The position numbers and the translations under genes were made by a program. The notes beneath the pieces are model-generated. The model was not told the DNA's origin and made no database searches. It saw only the letters and a list, made by a program, of their open reading frames with translations. A stretch of 36,942 nt of DNA from Rhizophlyctis rosea (Eukaryota; Chytridiomycota; Chytridiomycetes; Rhizophlyctidales; Rhizophlyctidaceae), in the NCBI GenBank assembly GCA_027596075.1, contig JADGJC010000349.1:2833-39774 (forward strand), in the 5' to 3' direction. Positions 21,301-31,126 of the stretch are shown here, one piece after another (the stretch's first letter is position 1; each line of letters starts with the position of its first letter).

Positions 21301-21452
21301 TCTGCCGGTTATTGGTGGTGTCCACGTTGGGGTACGAATGGTTGTGCAGGGCAGTGGGCTGGGTCATAGGTGGAGTTGTGGTGGTGGGATTCTGGCTATT
21401 TCGGTTTCCACTGACTGTACAACAACAAAAGTCGCCAATCCTCCTCCGATAA
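18324..21452 (+). CDS. large F-box-like/ankyrin-like repeat/TPR protein with C-terminal membrane segment
   Basis: Single exon of 1042 residues from the ATG at 18324. Residues about 10-45 resemble a short F-box-like helix pair (IPFELIDTILRQ). About residues 60-360 hold ten repeats of roughly 30-34 residues with the unit [D/N]WAS-x-NGH-[V/I]-[D/E]-VL-x-WW-K-x-SGL. This is a diverged ankyrin repeat with a near-invariant Trp-Trp and Ser-Gly-Leu. From about residue 390 to 1000 there is a long series of 42-residue TPRs of the kinesin-light-chain type, each ending in a segment such as LGADHPDTLA. The last 34 residues contain a hydrophobic stretch (VGWVIGGVVVVGFWLF) that could anchor it in a membrane. 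Such repeat combinations suggest a scaffold; partners are unknown. Related WW-type ankyrin repeats are, to my knowledge, common in chytrid genomes. Confidence 0.9.
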   Translation: MTESTSTSRSIPFELIDTILRQTASLHIAFKIGAILSIKYKYPYLRNSIISSTLPYTTMDEASRKGHVFLLDWWEDRAKNGLTDLTWTSDAVDFASAHGHIDVLEWWAASGLEMKYTENSMDWASANGRVDSLEWWRASGLRLKWFHWGLNWASRNGQVEVLTWWKEGSGVDFPIRYAGPFITGACSNGHLDVLKWWKQSGWEPRYEGLLDLLVHASGNGHVRILDWFRNESAVEIFSRHSSDAMFAAGVHGRLEVLDWWKSSGLELHYDSGMLDGASVHGQVSVLRWWKDSGLPLKWSERAMTAASRGGHVAVLDWWKAESGLELRWNLDQLRAERLPVHVVQWWKHSGLLGSDDAASLRSVIPFLSRSHNEDSDETAESLTKTLENTKRYDGEDCIKIIIAMRRLAKFYSKQGSHYKAASIHAECIDRQTWTVGPNHPGTIESLRHFADYYAQRQCFDKAEKLYLEALERRKAVFGHNDFTALAWMHDLGIFLKDREGRAEEAESIFKKTLEQRTRLLGADHPDTLAMVHSLAIVLEGMGRDEETGELFVACVEKRRWVLGAQHPDTVRIFKDVDDVYTRWEDRETNKDLLRCVEGRSKVFGEEHESTLEAVNALAIELGNNGNGEEARRLWIDCLEKGRRVFGNSHEVTTSIMYFYASFLAEVEEYRAAEKLFRECLAGEGSTLGRASDEVLMTIEELAECCEKNGKLTEARELFEEHFEGTVKLRGAGHEDTIGVGNKLVEFYQRTQDWERMEMFLLKDVERRQGAFGEGDERTVKALHNVGLFYDRRERYDEAEKIFEKCTNFLGKNNPLTLSSLHALAEVRYKMKKSDCGAGVLMEWLERTKGALGPDHIDTLAALEHVGEVLTQLWTLEKAETALKECLNGRKRVQGGDHPAIRNTLFLLGAVLGLRFKFKEAERMWVDRFDHMKRVLGKNHKTTVVETAPVIFVLMVLGKFREAELVARDRFEKGRRVFGEKHALTRGSLRTARICRLLVVSTLGYEWLCRAVGWVIGGVVVVGFWLFRFPLTVQQQKSPILLR

Positions 21453-21665
21453 GTCATAAATACAAGGGAGAGCCCAAATGAGAATTTGTTCCACCAATAG
21501 TTCTTGAGTTTTGATGATGCTTAGGGACGGAGCTTATGCATCATTCAGACCTTACCCACACATTTCACGGATGTGCTTGGTTTCCTCCCAAATCACGACT
21601 GACTGACACCAAAGACCGCCAAATCAAGATTATGGTCCTCGTACACATAATTTATTCACATTATT
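21453..21665. other. convergent 3' intergenic region
   Basis: The stop codons of the TPR gene (+) and of the SDR (-) face each other over 213 bp. On the - strand an AATAAA at 21656-21651 lies only about 10 bp after the SDR stop, a candidate poly(A) signal. Nothing else is seen. Confidence 0.5.
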
Positions 21666-22836
21666 TCAAGCAACAACCCAATCCTCCAATTCGAAGCCCC
21701 CTTTCTTGAACACATCAACACTCTCCGTCCACAACCTCGCCGCAAATGCCTTCCCCTCATCCCCCAACGTCAACTCACTCGCATTCTCTTCGCGACAGTT
21801 AAGGTAGTACCCCCCATTGCTTCCCGGCTTGTCAGCAACCGCAGGGTACATGATAGCCTTCGCCCCATCAACGGTTGGCCGCACAGGAACTCCGAAAATC
21901 ACCCCCCCTTCAACATTATTCTTCGTCCCGTCCCTCCCAGCCTGACCCAGCTCGGAAATCGTGGCACCCGGCGAAGCGGCGACAGAAAAGATGTCTGGAC
22001 GACGGCGGGCGAGTTCTTGTGCGAAGAGGACGTTGAAGAGTTTAGTGGCTTGGTAGCGTTGGAATTGTTGTTCCCAGCCTCCGGGTGCGCCGAAGGGTTC
22101 GAAGGTGGAGGGGTTGTTGGCGGTTTCTAGGAGGTTGAGAGTGTTTTGCCAGGGGATTTGGAGCCAGGAATGGGCGCCGCTTACAGTGACGATGCGGGGG
22201 TCTTTGGGGTAGGAGATGGTGGGCGTCAGGAGGAGGGTGAGGAGCATTGTTGAAAGGTGGTTGGTTTCGACACTAAGCGAGTCAGTGAGTGAGTGAGTAT
22301 ATAAGATCAATCAACGTCAATGCGGAGCTGCAATTCAGATACATACACACTGTCCCAACCGTCCTCCGTGACGATCCGGTCAGCCAAGCTCACACCAGCG
22401 TTGTTGATCAGGATGTCGAGCTTGGCGCCGCTTTCGGTGAACTTCTTCAAAAACAAACGCACTGAGTCGAAAGATGCCAAATCGAGGTGCATGTACTCGA
22501 TGTTCTTGTCCTGAATTCCAGTTTCCTCTTTGATGGTGCTGAGGGCTTTGAGAGTCCTTTCCTCGGACCTGCTCAACAAGGTCCATCAGATGTCGTTAGG
22601 ACTTCAAACATGAGAATATACAATTGCACACAACGCAATGCGATACTATACCTGGCTGCCAAGATCAGCTTCTCAACACCCATCGTAGCAATAGCCTTGG
22701 CGATTTCGAAGCCAATACCAGTGTTGGATCCGGTGACGATGACAACCTTGCCGGAGAGGTCGTTGGTCGGCATAGGCGGGAGGATCTCCGTCTGAATGCG
22801 TTTAAAATTTTCCATTACTTCCTCTTGGGATGGCAT
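21666..22836 (-). CDS. short-chain dehydrogenase/reductase (retinol dehydrogenase/WWOX-like type)
   Basis: Three exons close in frame: 22836-22652, 22568-22347 and 22272-21666, giving 337 residues. The cofactor motif TGSNTGIG is at residues 35-42, preceded by a hydrophobic strand (KVVIVTGS). NNAG is at 117-120, LDLAS before it reads the adenine-ring Asp, and TNHLSTMLL is the family block after the second intron. The catalytic residues are Ser167 (VTVSG), Tyr209 and Lys213 (YQATK). SPGA follows the active site, as in the family. The gap of 42 residues between Ser and Tyr is longer than the classical 13 but is usual for the retinol dehydrogenase/WWOX-like branch, which has an extra loop here. 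The enzyme would oxidise or reduce an alcohol or ketone using NAD(P); the substrate is not deducible. Confidence 0.95.
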
Positions 22837-22903
22837 TTTTGCTGATTTGCGCTGTGCTGTGAATTGGTGATATTCAAGGGGCGGCCGTTATCTAGTGCAG
22901 GCC

Positions 22904-22910
22904 ATTTATA
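22904..22910 (-). promoter_or_regulatory. candidate TATA box of the SDR gene
   Basis: TATAAAT read on the - strand, 68 bp upstream of the SDR start codon at 22836. Position and sequence fit a TATA element; no other support is available. Confidence 0.4.
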
Positions 22911-23046
22911 GGGATTTGCTTGTGATATGGAAGCTGGATAAGTATGCTCTAGTATCATCGCCCCCGTCACGAGCAGCAAAGAACGCAATCCCTTTGGCAC
23001 TCCTTTGCGGGTTTGGATAGCTAGAACGGCTTCGGCTGCGTCTCTG

Positions 23047-23222
23047 CCGCGGACTCTGGGCCTCGGAAGGTGAGTGCGTAATCTTCGGCGAGCATTGAGT
23101 TTCTCCTGAAGTGCGAAAGTTGCGAAGTACTTGGAGTGAGTAGTGAATTGAGAAGACCCGTGGGTCGTTTGGCCTGGGTTTTCCTCGGCAAAAGTCAGGA
23201 AGGCCTTCCGAGACCTCCGCGG
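23047..23222. repeat. short imperfect inverted repeat
   Basis: The left arm (23047-23070) has CCGCGGA, a spacer, then TCGGAAGG. The right arm (23204-23222) has CCTTCCGA, then TCCGCGG, which is the reverse complement of both blocks in the right order. The arms are about 130 bp apart. It could be a decayed terminal-inverted-repeat element or a chance GC-rich palindrome; no target-site duplication is evident. Confidence 0.3.
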
Positions 23223-24681
23223 ACGTGGCTTAGAATTATCTCAACGCTCTCAACGTCATATTTTCCTGAACTTTTTGAGGTTCAAACTGGTGCTTACTAC
23301 CGCTCCTAGCACTGCTATTCTGCTACTTCCAATGCAAGCGTGTCAACAAGGATGATGAAGACTCTGGTTTTTCTGGTCATTTTTTTGGTCAGAATCTTCA
23401 TTTTGCAGTCTCGACAATCGAACCTTGTGCATCGATGTCCAGCCAATCGGACGCACCTCAAGTTGTTTGCTGGTTCCATCCATGCTGAATAGTATGTATC
23501 AACTGATTCAGAAGGCCATGCGCGCTATAAGACTCGCAACCCATTACTTAATCTCTCTTACACTCACTTATCCGTTCGTCCCCGTGAACACCATCGCCAC
23601 ATTCTTCAGACACGCAAACTGCCCACACCGCGGTCCAGATCGCCTTCCTCAGGCACAACGCTACCGGCTATGCTATCCGGAAGGTATGGCCCTACTGACC
23701 AAATTTAACTGATATAAACCTCAACTGCAGACGCGCGCGGGCGTGCTGGCTGGGAGTTCGAAGTAGATAAATGGACAGTCGGGGAAGGTGACTCGCGGGC
23801 CCTAGCACAACACCCGTAGGACCCAGACCTCGGAAACTAGAGCAGACTGATTGCTGCCGTACAAGCGGCTCTTCACATAAAGCTTACGTCTCCTGGGTGT
23901 GCTCTCAGGGGACTTGAAGGAGGGTATTTGGGGGGGTGTGAACTCAGTGTCCATATGTTCCCTATGTTTGAATCAGTCTTCACTTCGTGGAAATTGCGTG
24001 GCACCTTTTGGCGGGTACTAAATAGTTTGATTCCTTCACAACCACTTCATTCGCCGATGGATGATACATGTTGCTCTCTTCGAAGGTACCTTTTCTGTGG
24101 CGACCTTTGGATAGGGGTTCCGCTGTTTGATGTTTTGCGCACCCAAGACCGAGCTTGAATGTACCTCCCCGAAACTTCAATCGCTCTCAATGTGATCACC
24201 GCTGTCGACACCTTTTTCCCAACTCCAGCAACGCCGACTGCTCATATTTCTTCCATTGCATGACCATCTGCATATCAGACTGAAAACATGGTTGATAGCA
24301 ATGGACCCGTGGCGTACCAATCTTGTTGGTGGTACAAAGCCACTGAGTGACTGGCAGTGACGGCAACATGTACAGTCCAAATCAAGATTCAAGTGAGCTG
24401 CCCACCGCACCCATTCACACCCGACAAATTCATTCGATGAGAACGTGAAACCCCCCACCCACGTCATATACTCCTCATATTCACCTCCCAGCGGTCTGCT
24501 GGAGGAGCGACCAAGACATACCTAACATATAATCTGGAAATCGTCCCATTCCGAGACTACTAGTCGAGGTTTCGTCGCGTCCCACGCCCTCAAAGCTTCC
24601 TTCCAAACCCTTAACTACACTCGTAATAGACTTGGAACAAATCTCTCATACACAAGTCCCAACCTCCACCAACCCTCCTCC

Positions 24682-27600
24682 ATGATGACCAACACCGAAC
24701 ACCCCGTAATACTAGCCCGAATACGGTCCACATTCCTCGCGCTGGAAACTCAGATGGGGCAGCTGCCGCCACAGCAGGACGAAGCACAACCGCCACAACA
24801 GTCCCCGACACAGCGTGCAGAGTCGGACTTGGCTGGAGATGGTCATTCGTCGGAGAAGGCGGCTGAATTGGTGGAGGATATGATTAATGGGCTTTTGGAT
24901 TATTTGCAGAATTTGGTGGGTGGGGCTGTCGCGGTTCAGATGGAAAGGTGAGGATTGGTTGTGACTTGTGGTGGACGGAGGTGTTGGTGTGTCGGCGCTG
25001 GTTGCAAAAATGATGCGGGAGGTTGTTGTGTGAGGATATATGCTTGAGGGCATCGGGAGGAGGGTGGGTGGGTGGGTGGGTGGGTGGGGGTAGCGTCAGC
25101 TGCTGCACTTGAACTACATCTGGCGTTATGTGCATGAAGTTCAAAATGAGAGATGCTAATGTGACAATTCGCTCTATCAGTCCAGATGGATCAATCCTTT
25201 CAAGTACCGACACATTGTCATCCGCGCGACCAAATCATAATGATATAACAAAAAAGTTTTCTGCTGACAAGGAGTCACTTGCACCCGAATGCACCGTTTG
25301 CCTTGATGTGGTTTGTGCCAACTCGCATGCATCGGCGAAACTAGTCTGTGGGCATATCTTCCATCTGAGTTGTATAGGGTCATGTTTCAACAGCACAGGT
25401 ACACGGCCATTGTTTTATTGATGCACTACATTCAGCAGTTTGCTAATCTATGATCTGGTTATCCCCAGGAACAATGCAATGCCCGAACTGTCGTCATATT
25501 CATACAGAACAACCTGGTGGATGGAATTATCATACTGGTCCCATACGCGGCGTCAACGCCCCTTTTGACGTCTCAACCCTTGTTCCCTTCATCACACCCG
25601 AACGCCAACACGAACTCCTCCCAACAGAAGCCGCACGCGAAACACAAGCCGTCATGGCAGGATGGGCTCCTCCATCGCCCCACACACCCGCATCACTTAC
25701 ACACTCTCCCATTTCGCCGCACCCGATGCTCGTGCCGTCTATGCAGTGGCTGTACGAGAGTAGAGAGCGGGAAGGGGAGGAGACGGACGAGGAAGAGGAA
25801 GATGAACAAGAAGCGCAGATTAATGCAATGTTGGCGCCGCCACATCCGGATTTGCGGGATGGAGCGTGGATGGTGGGGTATGGGGAGGATGGGGAGGTGC
25901 GGGGTTGGGATCGCCGAGTGCCGTTTCCTGATTTCTCGGCTGAAGGTCGGAGATGGACTTTCGGGCACAGGGAGGAGGAGGAGGCGGCTGGGTCTGATCC
26001 GGAGGAAGGGGATGAGGAGGGGGAGCACATGGGGGATGATGTGAGGGGGCATGGTGGGTGGTTTGTAGAGGGGGACGAGGAGGGTGACGAAGGGGAGGAA
26101 GGAGAGGAAGATGAGGACGACGAGGCAGGAACCTTGGCCGACGACGACGAGGAACAACTCGACATAGCTGAACCCGCCTCGCCTGACATGTTCCCTCAAG
26201 CTCCAAACGCTAGTCATATGCATACGACTGCACCGTTCTATCATCCCTCTTTACAGTTATCCCCAGTGCCTCCTGTCCAAGCATACCGGCAATCCTTCAT
26301 ACGCTCACTTAGTCCCGACACAGACCAACGAAGCTCCACATCTCAGCATGATAACCTAGCTACTCGCATCTCCCATTGGCCATACCCCTGGACACCGCTC
26401 CTTGAATACCCTCGTGGCTACGACATACATGTCTGCCCAAATGGGCGTGCAGAACTCCGACGGTCCCGCAGTAATCCGGATGAGTATTGGTCAGATCATG
26501 AGTCTCCGGAAGGGACGTCGAGTCCTAGTTCGGCGCGGGATAGGAATGCAATTCCGGAACCCATTCAGCATAGTGATGTGCCGCTAGCTCCGGTGCATAT
26601 GCCGCACTTTCACAATCGCGAGCAGTCAACACCGCAAATGGCGCGGACGGCGTCGAATGACGGGTCTACTTCAAGCGACGGTACGGCAGCGAGTGATGGT
26701 GCTTTTGGACAGTTTGGAGAGATTAATCGAAACTTACCTCCGCCACCAACACCCGCACCTCCACCACCTCCACCGACACTCCCCACAACTCCCTTCACAC
26801 CCTCGCCGTCACCGCCCTTCGAACCCTCCGAACCCGTAACGCATATGCGCGAGAGCTTGCACCTGTTACGAAGGCAGAGCGAGGATCGCGTACGCGAGGG
26901 GAGGGGTGTGAATGGAAGGATCCAGAGATTAAGAAACGAGGCTGGGTATATGCCTTCTCTTGTGGCCGCGATGCGAGGAGAAATGAGGGCGGTGCGGGGA
27001 GAAGAAGGGGAGGTGGGGTTGGTGTTGGGTGAAGGGTGGAGTAGCGAGTCGGAGGAAGGGGAAGATGATGCCGAGGGAGGAGAGGAGGCGGACGAAAGTG
27101 AGGGGGAAGAGGTTCATTCCCAACCCTCAATCCCCCATCCGTACCATCATCAGTCACCGCAACAGACCTTTACTGCCACGTCACTATGTCAAGAAGATAG
27201 GAGGTGTGGGACATGTACGGAGTGCATGAACGCGCGCGCGACGCAGGCGGTTGTGTCGGGGCAGCAGGCTGCGGTTACGGCTGAGAGGTTGTTGAGGGAG
27301 ATGGAGGGGATGCAGTCTGCGTTGAATTGTTTGGGGTTTGGGAGGGGGAGGAGGGTGGGTGGTGGGGCGGCGGGGTGTGTTGGTTCTGTGGGTGGGGTGG
27401 TGGTTGGGGCGGAAATTTTTGAGTGGTTGTTGGGGGGTGGGAGTGGGGGGGTGGGGAGAGACGGTGGCGGGGATTGGGGGAGGAGGCAGAGAACGGCGAG
27501 GAGGGTTAGGAGGTTTCCGGTGAGGATCGATGATGAGGAGTTTGGTATTGGTGGTGGGGAGGCAGAGGTGGGAGGTGGTGGCGGAGGGGGTTCGAGTAGG

Positions 27601-28989
27601 GGAAGTTCATCGAGTATGAGGGGTAATGCAAATGACGCTAGTCGTACCGATGTGCTTGATTCGGGGCATGCGAGTCGATTTTGGGAAGGAAATGGGGATG
27701 GGAGTGGTGCGGATGGGGATGGGCATAGTCCTGAACGAAGTCCGTTAGGAGTGCAGTTACGGCCTGTCCTGCCGATACCCCCACGTCCGAACCATATTAT
27801 CCCAAATAACGGCAACGGCAGTAATAGTAACCCTAACACGCAACACAACCCTCCTCGGACTTTTGCTACCCCGCATCCGCGATTACGCCCCCCGCGTCAT
27901 TCTCATAACGAAAACACGACGAGAATCCCGAGCGTGGGACTACACCGCGCGTCAACGTTTGACGGCACGAGTTTACGTTCCACCGTTGACGCACGACCGC
28001 CGCCATCCATAGGACTTCCCGACCGGTTTTCGTTTGACGAGTCGGGGTTTTTGCGTGCGGCGGAGATGGAGAGGAGGAGGGAAGGGGAGGTGGGGAGTTC
28101 ACGGGGGCGGGCGGCGTATCAGGGTATGATGGGTGCAGGGTTCGAGGGGGAGGCGAGCAATACGCCTGGGCTGTGGAGTCGCGTTATGGGGCGGAGACGG
28201 AGTGGGCCATGGAGGGAGGATGGTGGTGGCGGGGCGGGAATGTTTGGGAATGGGCATCCAGGGTGGAGTGCGGGTGGGGCGAGGAGACGGTCTAGAGGGT
28301 TGATGGGAGGTGGGGAGGAACGGGGCAGGGAGGGTGGAGATGGGGGAAGGTTTTTGGTGCGGGGAGGAGAGAACGAAGCGAGAGGAGCATCGTATGAGGA
28401 GCTTGTGAGGAGGGTTAGGAGCGAGAGGGATCGACAACCGCGGGGTGTACGGGGGGAGGTGTATCGTCATTCGCAAGGCGCGGAGGGTTTGGGTTTGAAT
28501 GCTTCTGGGAGGAGTCATGCAAGTATATCACCTAATGGACACTCATCACGACAAAATGTCCATCACCATCATCATCATCAACACGCACACCCGGTACATC
28601 CACACCACGCACGACCACTGCATCCTCATTTGCAGCCTCAGTTCATCCCACAACCACCACCTCCTCCTCCTCCACAACAACAACAACAGTCTCAACAACC
28701 CACAACAATAACCCTAGGCAACGACGGCGTAATGCACGTCCTTCCCGACCCTCCATTTTTGCATGTTCCGTTCAATCCTTTGCCGGGGAGTCCTCAACCG
28801 AGTGCTGGTACGCCGCAGCAACAGGGGAATGGGTGGATGCGTGGTGGTGGTGGGGGTGTGAGGTCTGGTGCGCAGGGGAGGGAAGAGAGACAGGAATGTC
28901 GGGGGAGGTTGTGGGATTTGGCGGCGGGTGGGGGAAATGGGGGTGGTGGTGGTGGCGTGGCGGGGGTTGGTGGGTTTGGGGTGGTGTAG
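24682..28989 (+). CDS. large RING-H2 E3 ubiquitin ligase candidate, RFI2-like RING
   Basis: Three exons close in frame: 24682-24947, 25181-25398 and 25469-28989, giving 1334 residues. The RING-H2 finger spans residues 126-169: C126-x2-C129, C145-x-H147-x2-H150-x2-C153, then C166-x2-C169, all eight ligands present. The sequence around it (CGHIFHLSCIGSCFN, then GTMQCPNCRHI and a GGW) closely follows the plant RFI2-type RING, where the same CIGSxFN...MQCPNCR pattern occurs. RING fingers recruit E2 enzymes and transfer ubiquitin; targets are unknown. The remaining 1160 residues are low-complexity: Glu/Asp runs (about 230-350), Pro-rich blocks, Gly/Arg-rich stretches and a His/Gln/Pro-rich segment (near 28561-28700). 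Intron 1 (233 nt) is long for the window and carries a GGGT repeat. The start is the first ATG of exon 1. Confidence 0.88.
25062..25090 (+). repeat. GGGT tandem tract, G-quadruplex-type, in an intron
   Basis: Six or more consecutive GGGT units end in GGGGG, inside intron 1 of the RING gene on the coding strand. Four or more G3 runs separated by single T residues fit the canonical G-quadruplex rule. Confidence 0.7.
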
Positions 28990-29578
28990 GGTAAGTGTTG
29001 AGTGGGGGGTGAGAGGATAGGTGAGCTGGAGGGGGTTGAGTTTTGGTGGTGGGTTTGGGATGTTGGTTGTGCGTGTGTATATGAAGACGAATTTTTTTCC
29101 TTTTTGTCTGTTGTCACACTTGAAGTCATGATTTGGATCACGGATGGGAGTGGGCGGTTTATTCTGTTCTGTGTTCGGAAGTCGGATGCGTGTTTGCAAG
29201 AAAGTTCCTGTTGAGAAGTTTTGGGCGTGAGGGGTGATTGAAACACCTCTCTTCCACTCCCTTCCCATGAAGCTTTGTGCGTGCTGAGTAGGAGGTTCCA
29301 GCCGTCTCTGACAGGCCGTCATTGAAATGCCCATACACCCGCTCGTATCACCATGGAGGATACTGGAGATGAACACAAAAGAATTTGGCACCTACAAGCC
29401 ATGCACTCGGGAAGTATGAACCGCGTAAACTTTCATTATTGTACATGTGTGAAACCAAAAGGGAGGTGTACCAAGCATGAAGAGTTCCCAATACTGCCGT
29501 GCCCTATTAAAAGCATTCCGTCCATGGTTGACCTTTTTCATGGTTCTCCGTATCCCAAAACCTCCACACACCGCTCCC
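28990..29578. other. convergent 3' intergenic region
   Basis: It lies between the stop of the RING gene (+) and the stop of the bZIP gene (-). Only short unsupported frames are present. Presumed 3' UTRs and transcription ends; no clear AATAAA was noticed. Confidence 0.4.
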
Positions 29579-31126
29579 TCACTCAACATCCTGACCCCCC
29601 TCACCCATCCCAGCTCCCGAAGACCCAAACTTGCCACGAAGCGTCGGCTGCGCACCAAAGAGGCTCGTCCCAGCCTCTTTGAGCGGGTGGGTGTTCCAGT
29701 GGTGATGGTACCCAATGTCCGAGATGGATCCGACCATGCCGCGGGGTTCCATTGAGGAGGAAGTGGTGGTGGTAATGGACGACGCCGAGGCGGAACGCGA
29801 GAGGAGGCGATTCAGGTTCAGGAGCGGGGTGCTCGTTGGGCTGGTACTGGCACTGTCGGTCATGTCATCCGTGTTGAGGGTGGTTACATCCAAGGTCTCC
29901 ATTGTAGTGGTGGTAGTCATGTCGGTTCCTTCTTCCCCGCCAGTCACGTCAGCACCCGCAGCAGCATCCCCAACCATCCCAGCAGCAACTCCACCATCAA
30001 CACTCCCAACCCCCGCAATCCCCTCCCCCTCCTCCTCCTCATCCTCCTCCCCAACAACAACAACATCCCTCGTCAAATCCCCCACAATCTTCGCCTCAAA
30101 CAAATCCTGCACCTCCCTCACAACAGCACAAACACCCGGCCCCTTCTCACCAGAATTCCAAACCCCCCAAACCGCATCCCTCAACCTCTTATTCTCCCCC
30201 TGAACCCCCTCCAACTCTCTCGCCATCCTCGTCGCAATCCGCACCGCCTCCTCACGTTCCCTCCACCACTCGGCCCGCTCGCGCGTCCACGCGTCCCGGT
30301 CCGCAATGAGGGATTCGAGCGTGTGCTGCAGCTCCGCGAGGCGTGCGGTCGTTTCGAGGACTTGGGCGGAGAGGTGGGTCGAGGCTTCGGCGCGGAGTTC
30401 GAGGTCTTTGATGTAGCGTTGGCGGCGTTCGCGGAAGGCGCGTTGGGCTGCGCGGTTTTGTTCGGCTCTTTTGGTGCTGGTGCGGGTTGCCGTTGCGCGG
30501 CGGAGGGCTTGGGCTTGGGCGGGGGTTAGGGAGGAGGTGGTGGTGCTGGGAGTGGTGGTGCAGTCGGTGGGGGTTGGGTGGTGGGAGTCAGGGTTGGTGG
30601 TGGAGGTAAGTGAGTCCTTGTCTGGTTGGGTTTCTGGGGAGGTGGAGTCGCCTCTGGTGTGCTTCGAGCTCTTTGATTTTTTGGAGGTTGCGCTGGACTC
30701 TTTCCCGGACTTGCGTTTCGTCGGGGTATTGAAGGATGGTGCTGCCAGGGAGGCGAGGGATGCTGCCTCGGCCGCAGTGGAAGCGAATTGAGCAAAGTAG
30801 GCCGCGTAGGGCAGTTGTGCCATCGACGACAGTGAAGCGGAACCCGCCAGTCCTCCGATGTCGCTTTCTGATCCGGTCACAGACTCTTCGTCGCCTGAAG
30901 TTGTGCCTGGATGGTCCCCGGCGCCCATGTAGAATGCGTCTCCAGTCAAAGCGTCCCGGCCCTGAGCGAATTGCTGCAGGAAGTGCGGGTTTTGCAGCAG
31001 TGCGTAACTGTGGAGAGCGTCGGCTGTGAGTCTGGACGTGCTTGGCTCATCGAAGCCCGTTGTTTCCGTGAATTGGAAGGGGTTCGTCTGTCCATCTTCT
31101 TGTGTCTGCACTTCTTTCGCAGTCAT
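29579..31126 (-). CDS. bZIP transcription factor, Yap1/Pap1-type basic region
   Basis: Single exon of 515 residues from the ATG at 31126. The basic region is at about residues 219-237 (KRAEQNRAAQRAFRERR), with the NxxAQxxFR core that defines the fungal Yap/Pap1 branch and its preference for TTAC half-sites. It continues into a leucine zipper (about 238-275: heptads through LELRAEA, LSAQVLE, LAELQHTL). A possible nuclear localisation cluster precedes it (TKRKSGKESSATSKKSKSSK, about 136-155). The C-terminal half has a long acidic run, Gly/Ala-rich and Thr/Ser-rich stretches. The paired cysteine-rich domains by which Yap1 senses oxidants are not visible: only scattered single Cys occur. A role in stress or nutrient response is plausible from the family, but the regulation must differ from Yap1. 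Confidence 0.94.
   Translation of the reverse strand: MTAKEVQTQEDGQTNPFQFTETTGFDEPSTSRLTADALHSYALLQNPHFLQQFAQGRDALTGDAFYMGAGDHPGTTSGDEESVTGSESDIGGLAGSASLSSMAQLPYAAYFAQFASTAAEAASLASLAAPSFNTPTKRKSGKESSATSKKSKSSKHTRGDSTSPETQPDKDSLTSTTNPDSHHPTPTDCTTTPSTTTSSLTPAQAQALRRATATRTSTKRAEQNRAAQRAFRERRQRYIKDLELRAEASTHLSAQVLETTARLAELQHTLESLIADRDAWTRERAEWWREREEAVRIATRMARELEGVQGENKRLRDAVWGVWNSGEKGPGVCAVVREVQDLFEAKIVGDLTRDVVVVGEEDEEEEGEGIAGVGSVDGGVAAGMVGDAAAGADVTGGEEGTDMTTTTTMETLDVTTLNTDDMTDSASTSPTSTPLLNLNRLLSRSASASSITTTTSSSMEPRGMVGSISDIGYHHHWNTHPLKEAGTSLFGAQPTLRGKFGSSGAGMGEGGQDVE

Larger units (their letters stand above)
22837..24681. other. 1.8-kb region without a defensible gene
   Basis: It contains the SDR promoter on the left and the RING gene promoter on the right. 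In the middle, 23580-23760 on + has a possible two-exon piece: a 47-nt GT-AG interval at about 23684-23730 with two CTGAC/CTGAT branch-like sites, flanked by short open frames in more than one phase. No domain is recognisable. An imperfect inverted repeat lies at 23047-23222. I found no tRNA or other RNA gene. Confidence 0.4.

Noticed and set aside
25530..27848. Long - frames opposite the RING gene (219 residues each)
   Set aside because: Antisense shadows of the acidic and Gly-rich coding tracts, giving poly-Ser and poly-Pro.
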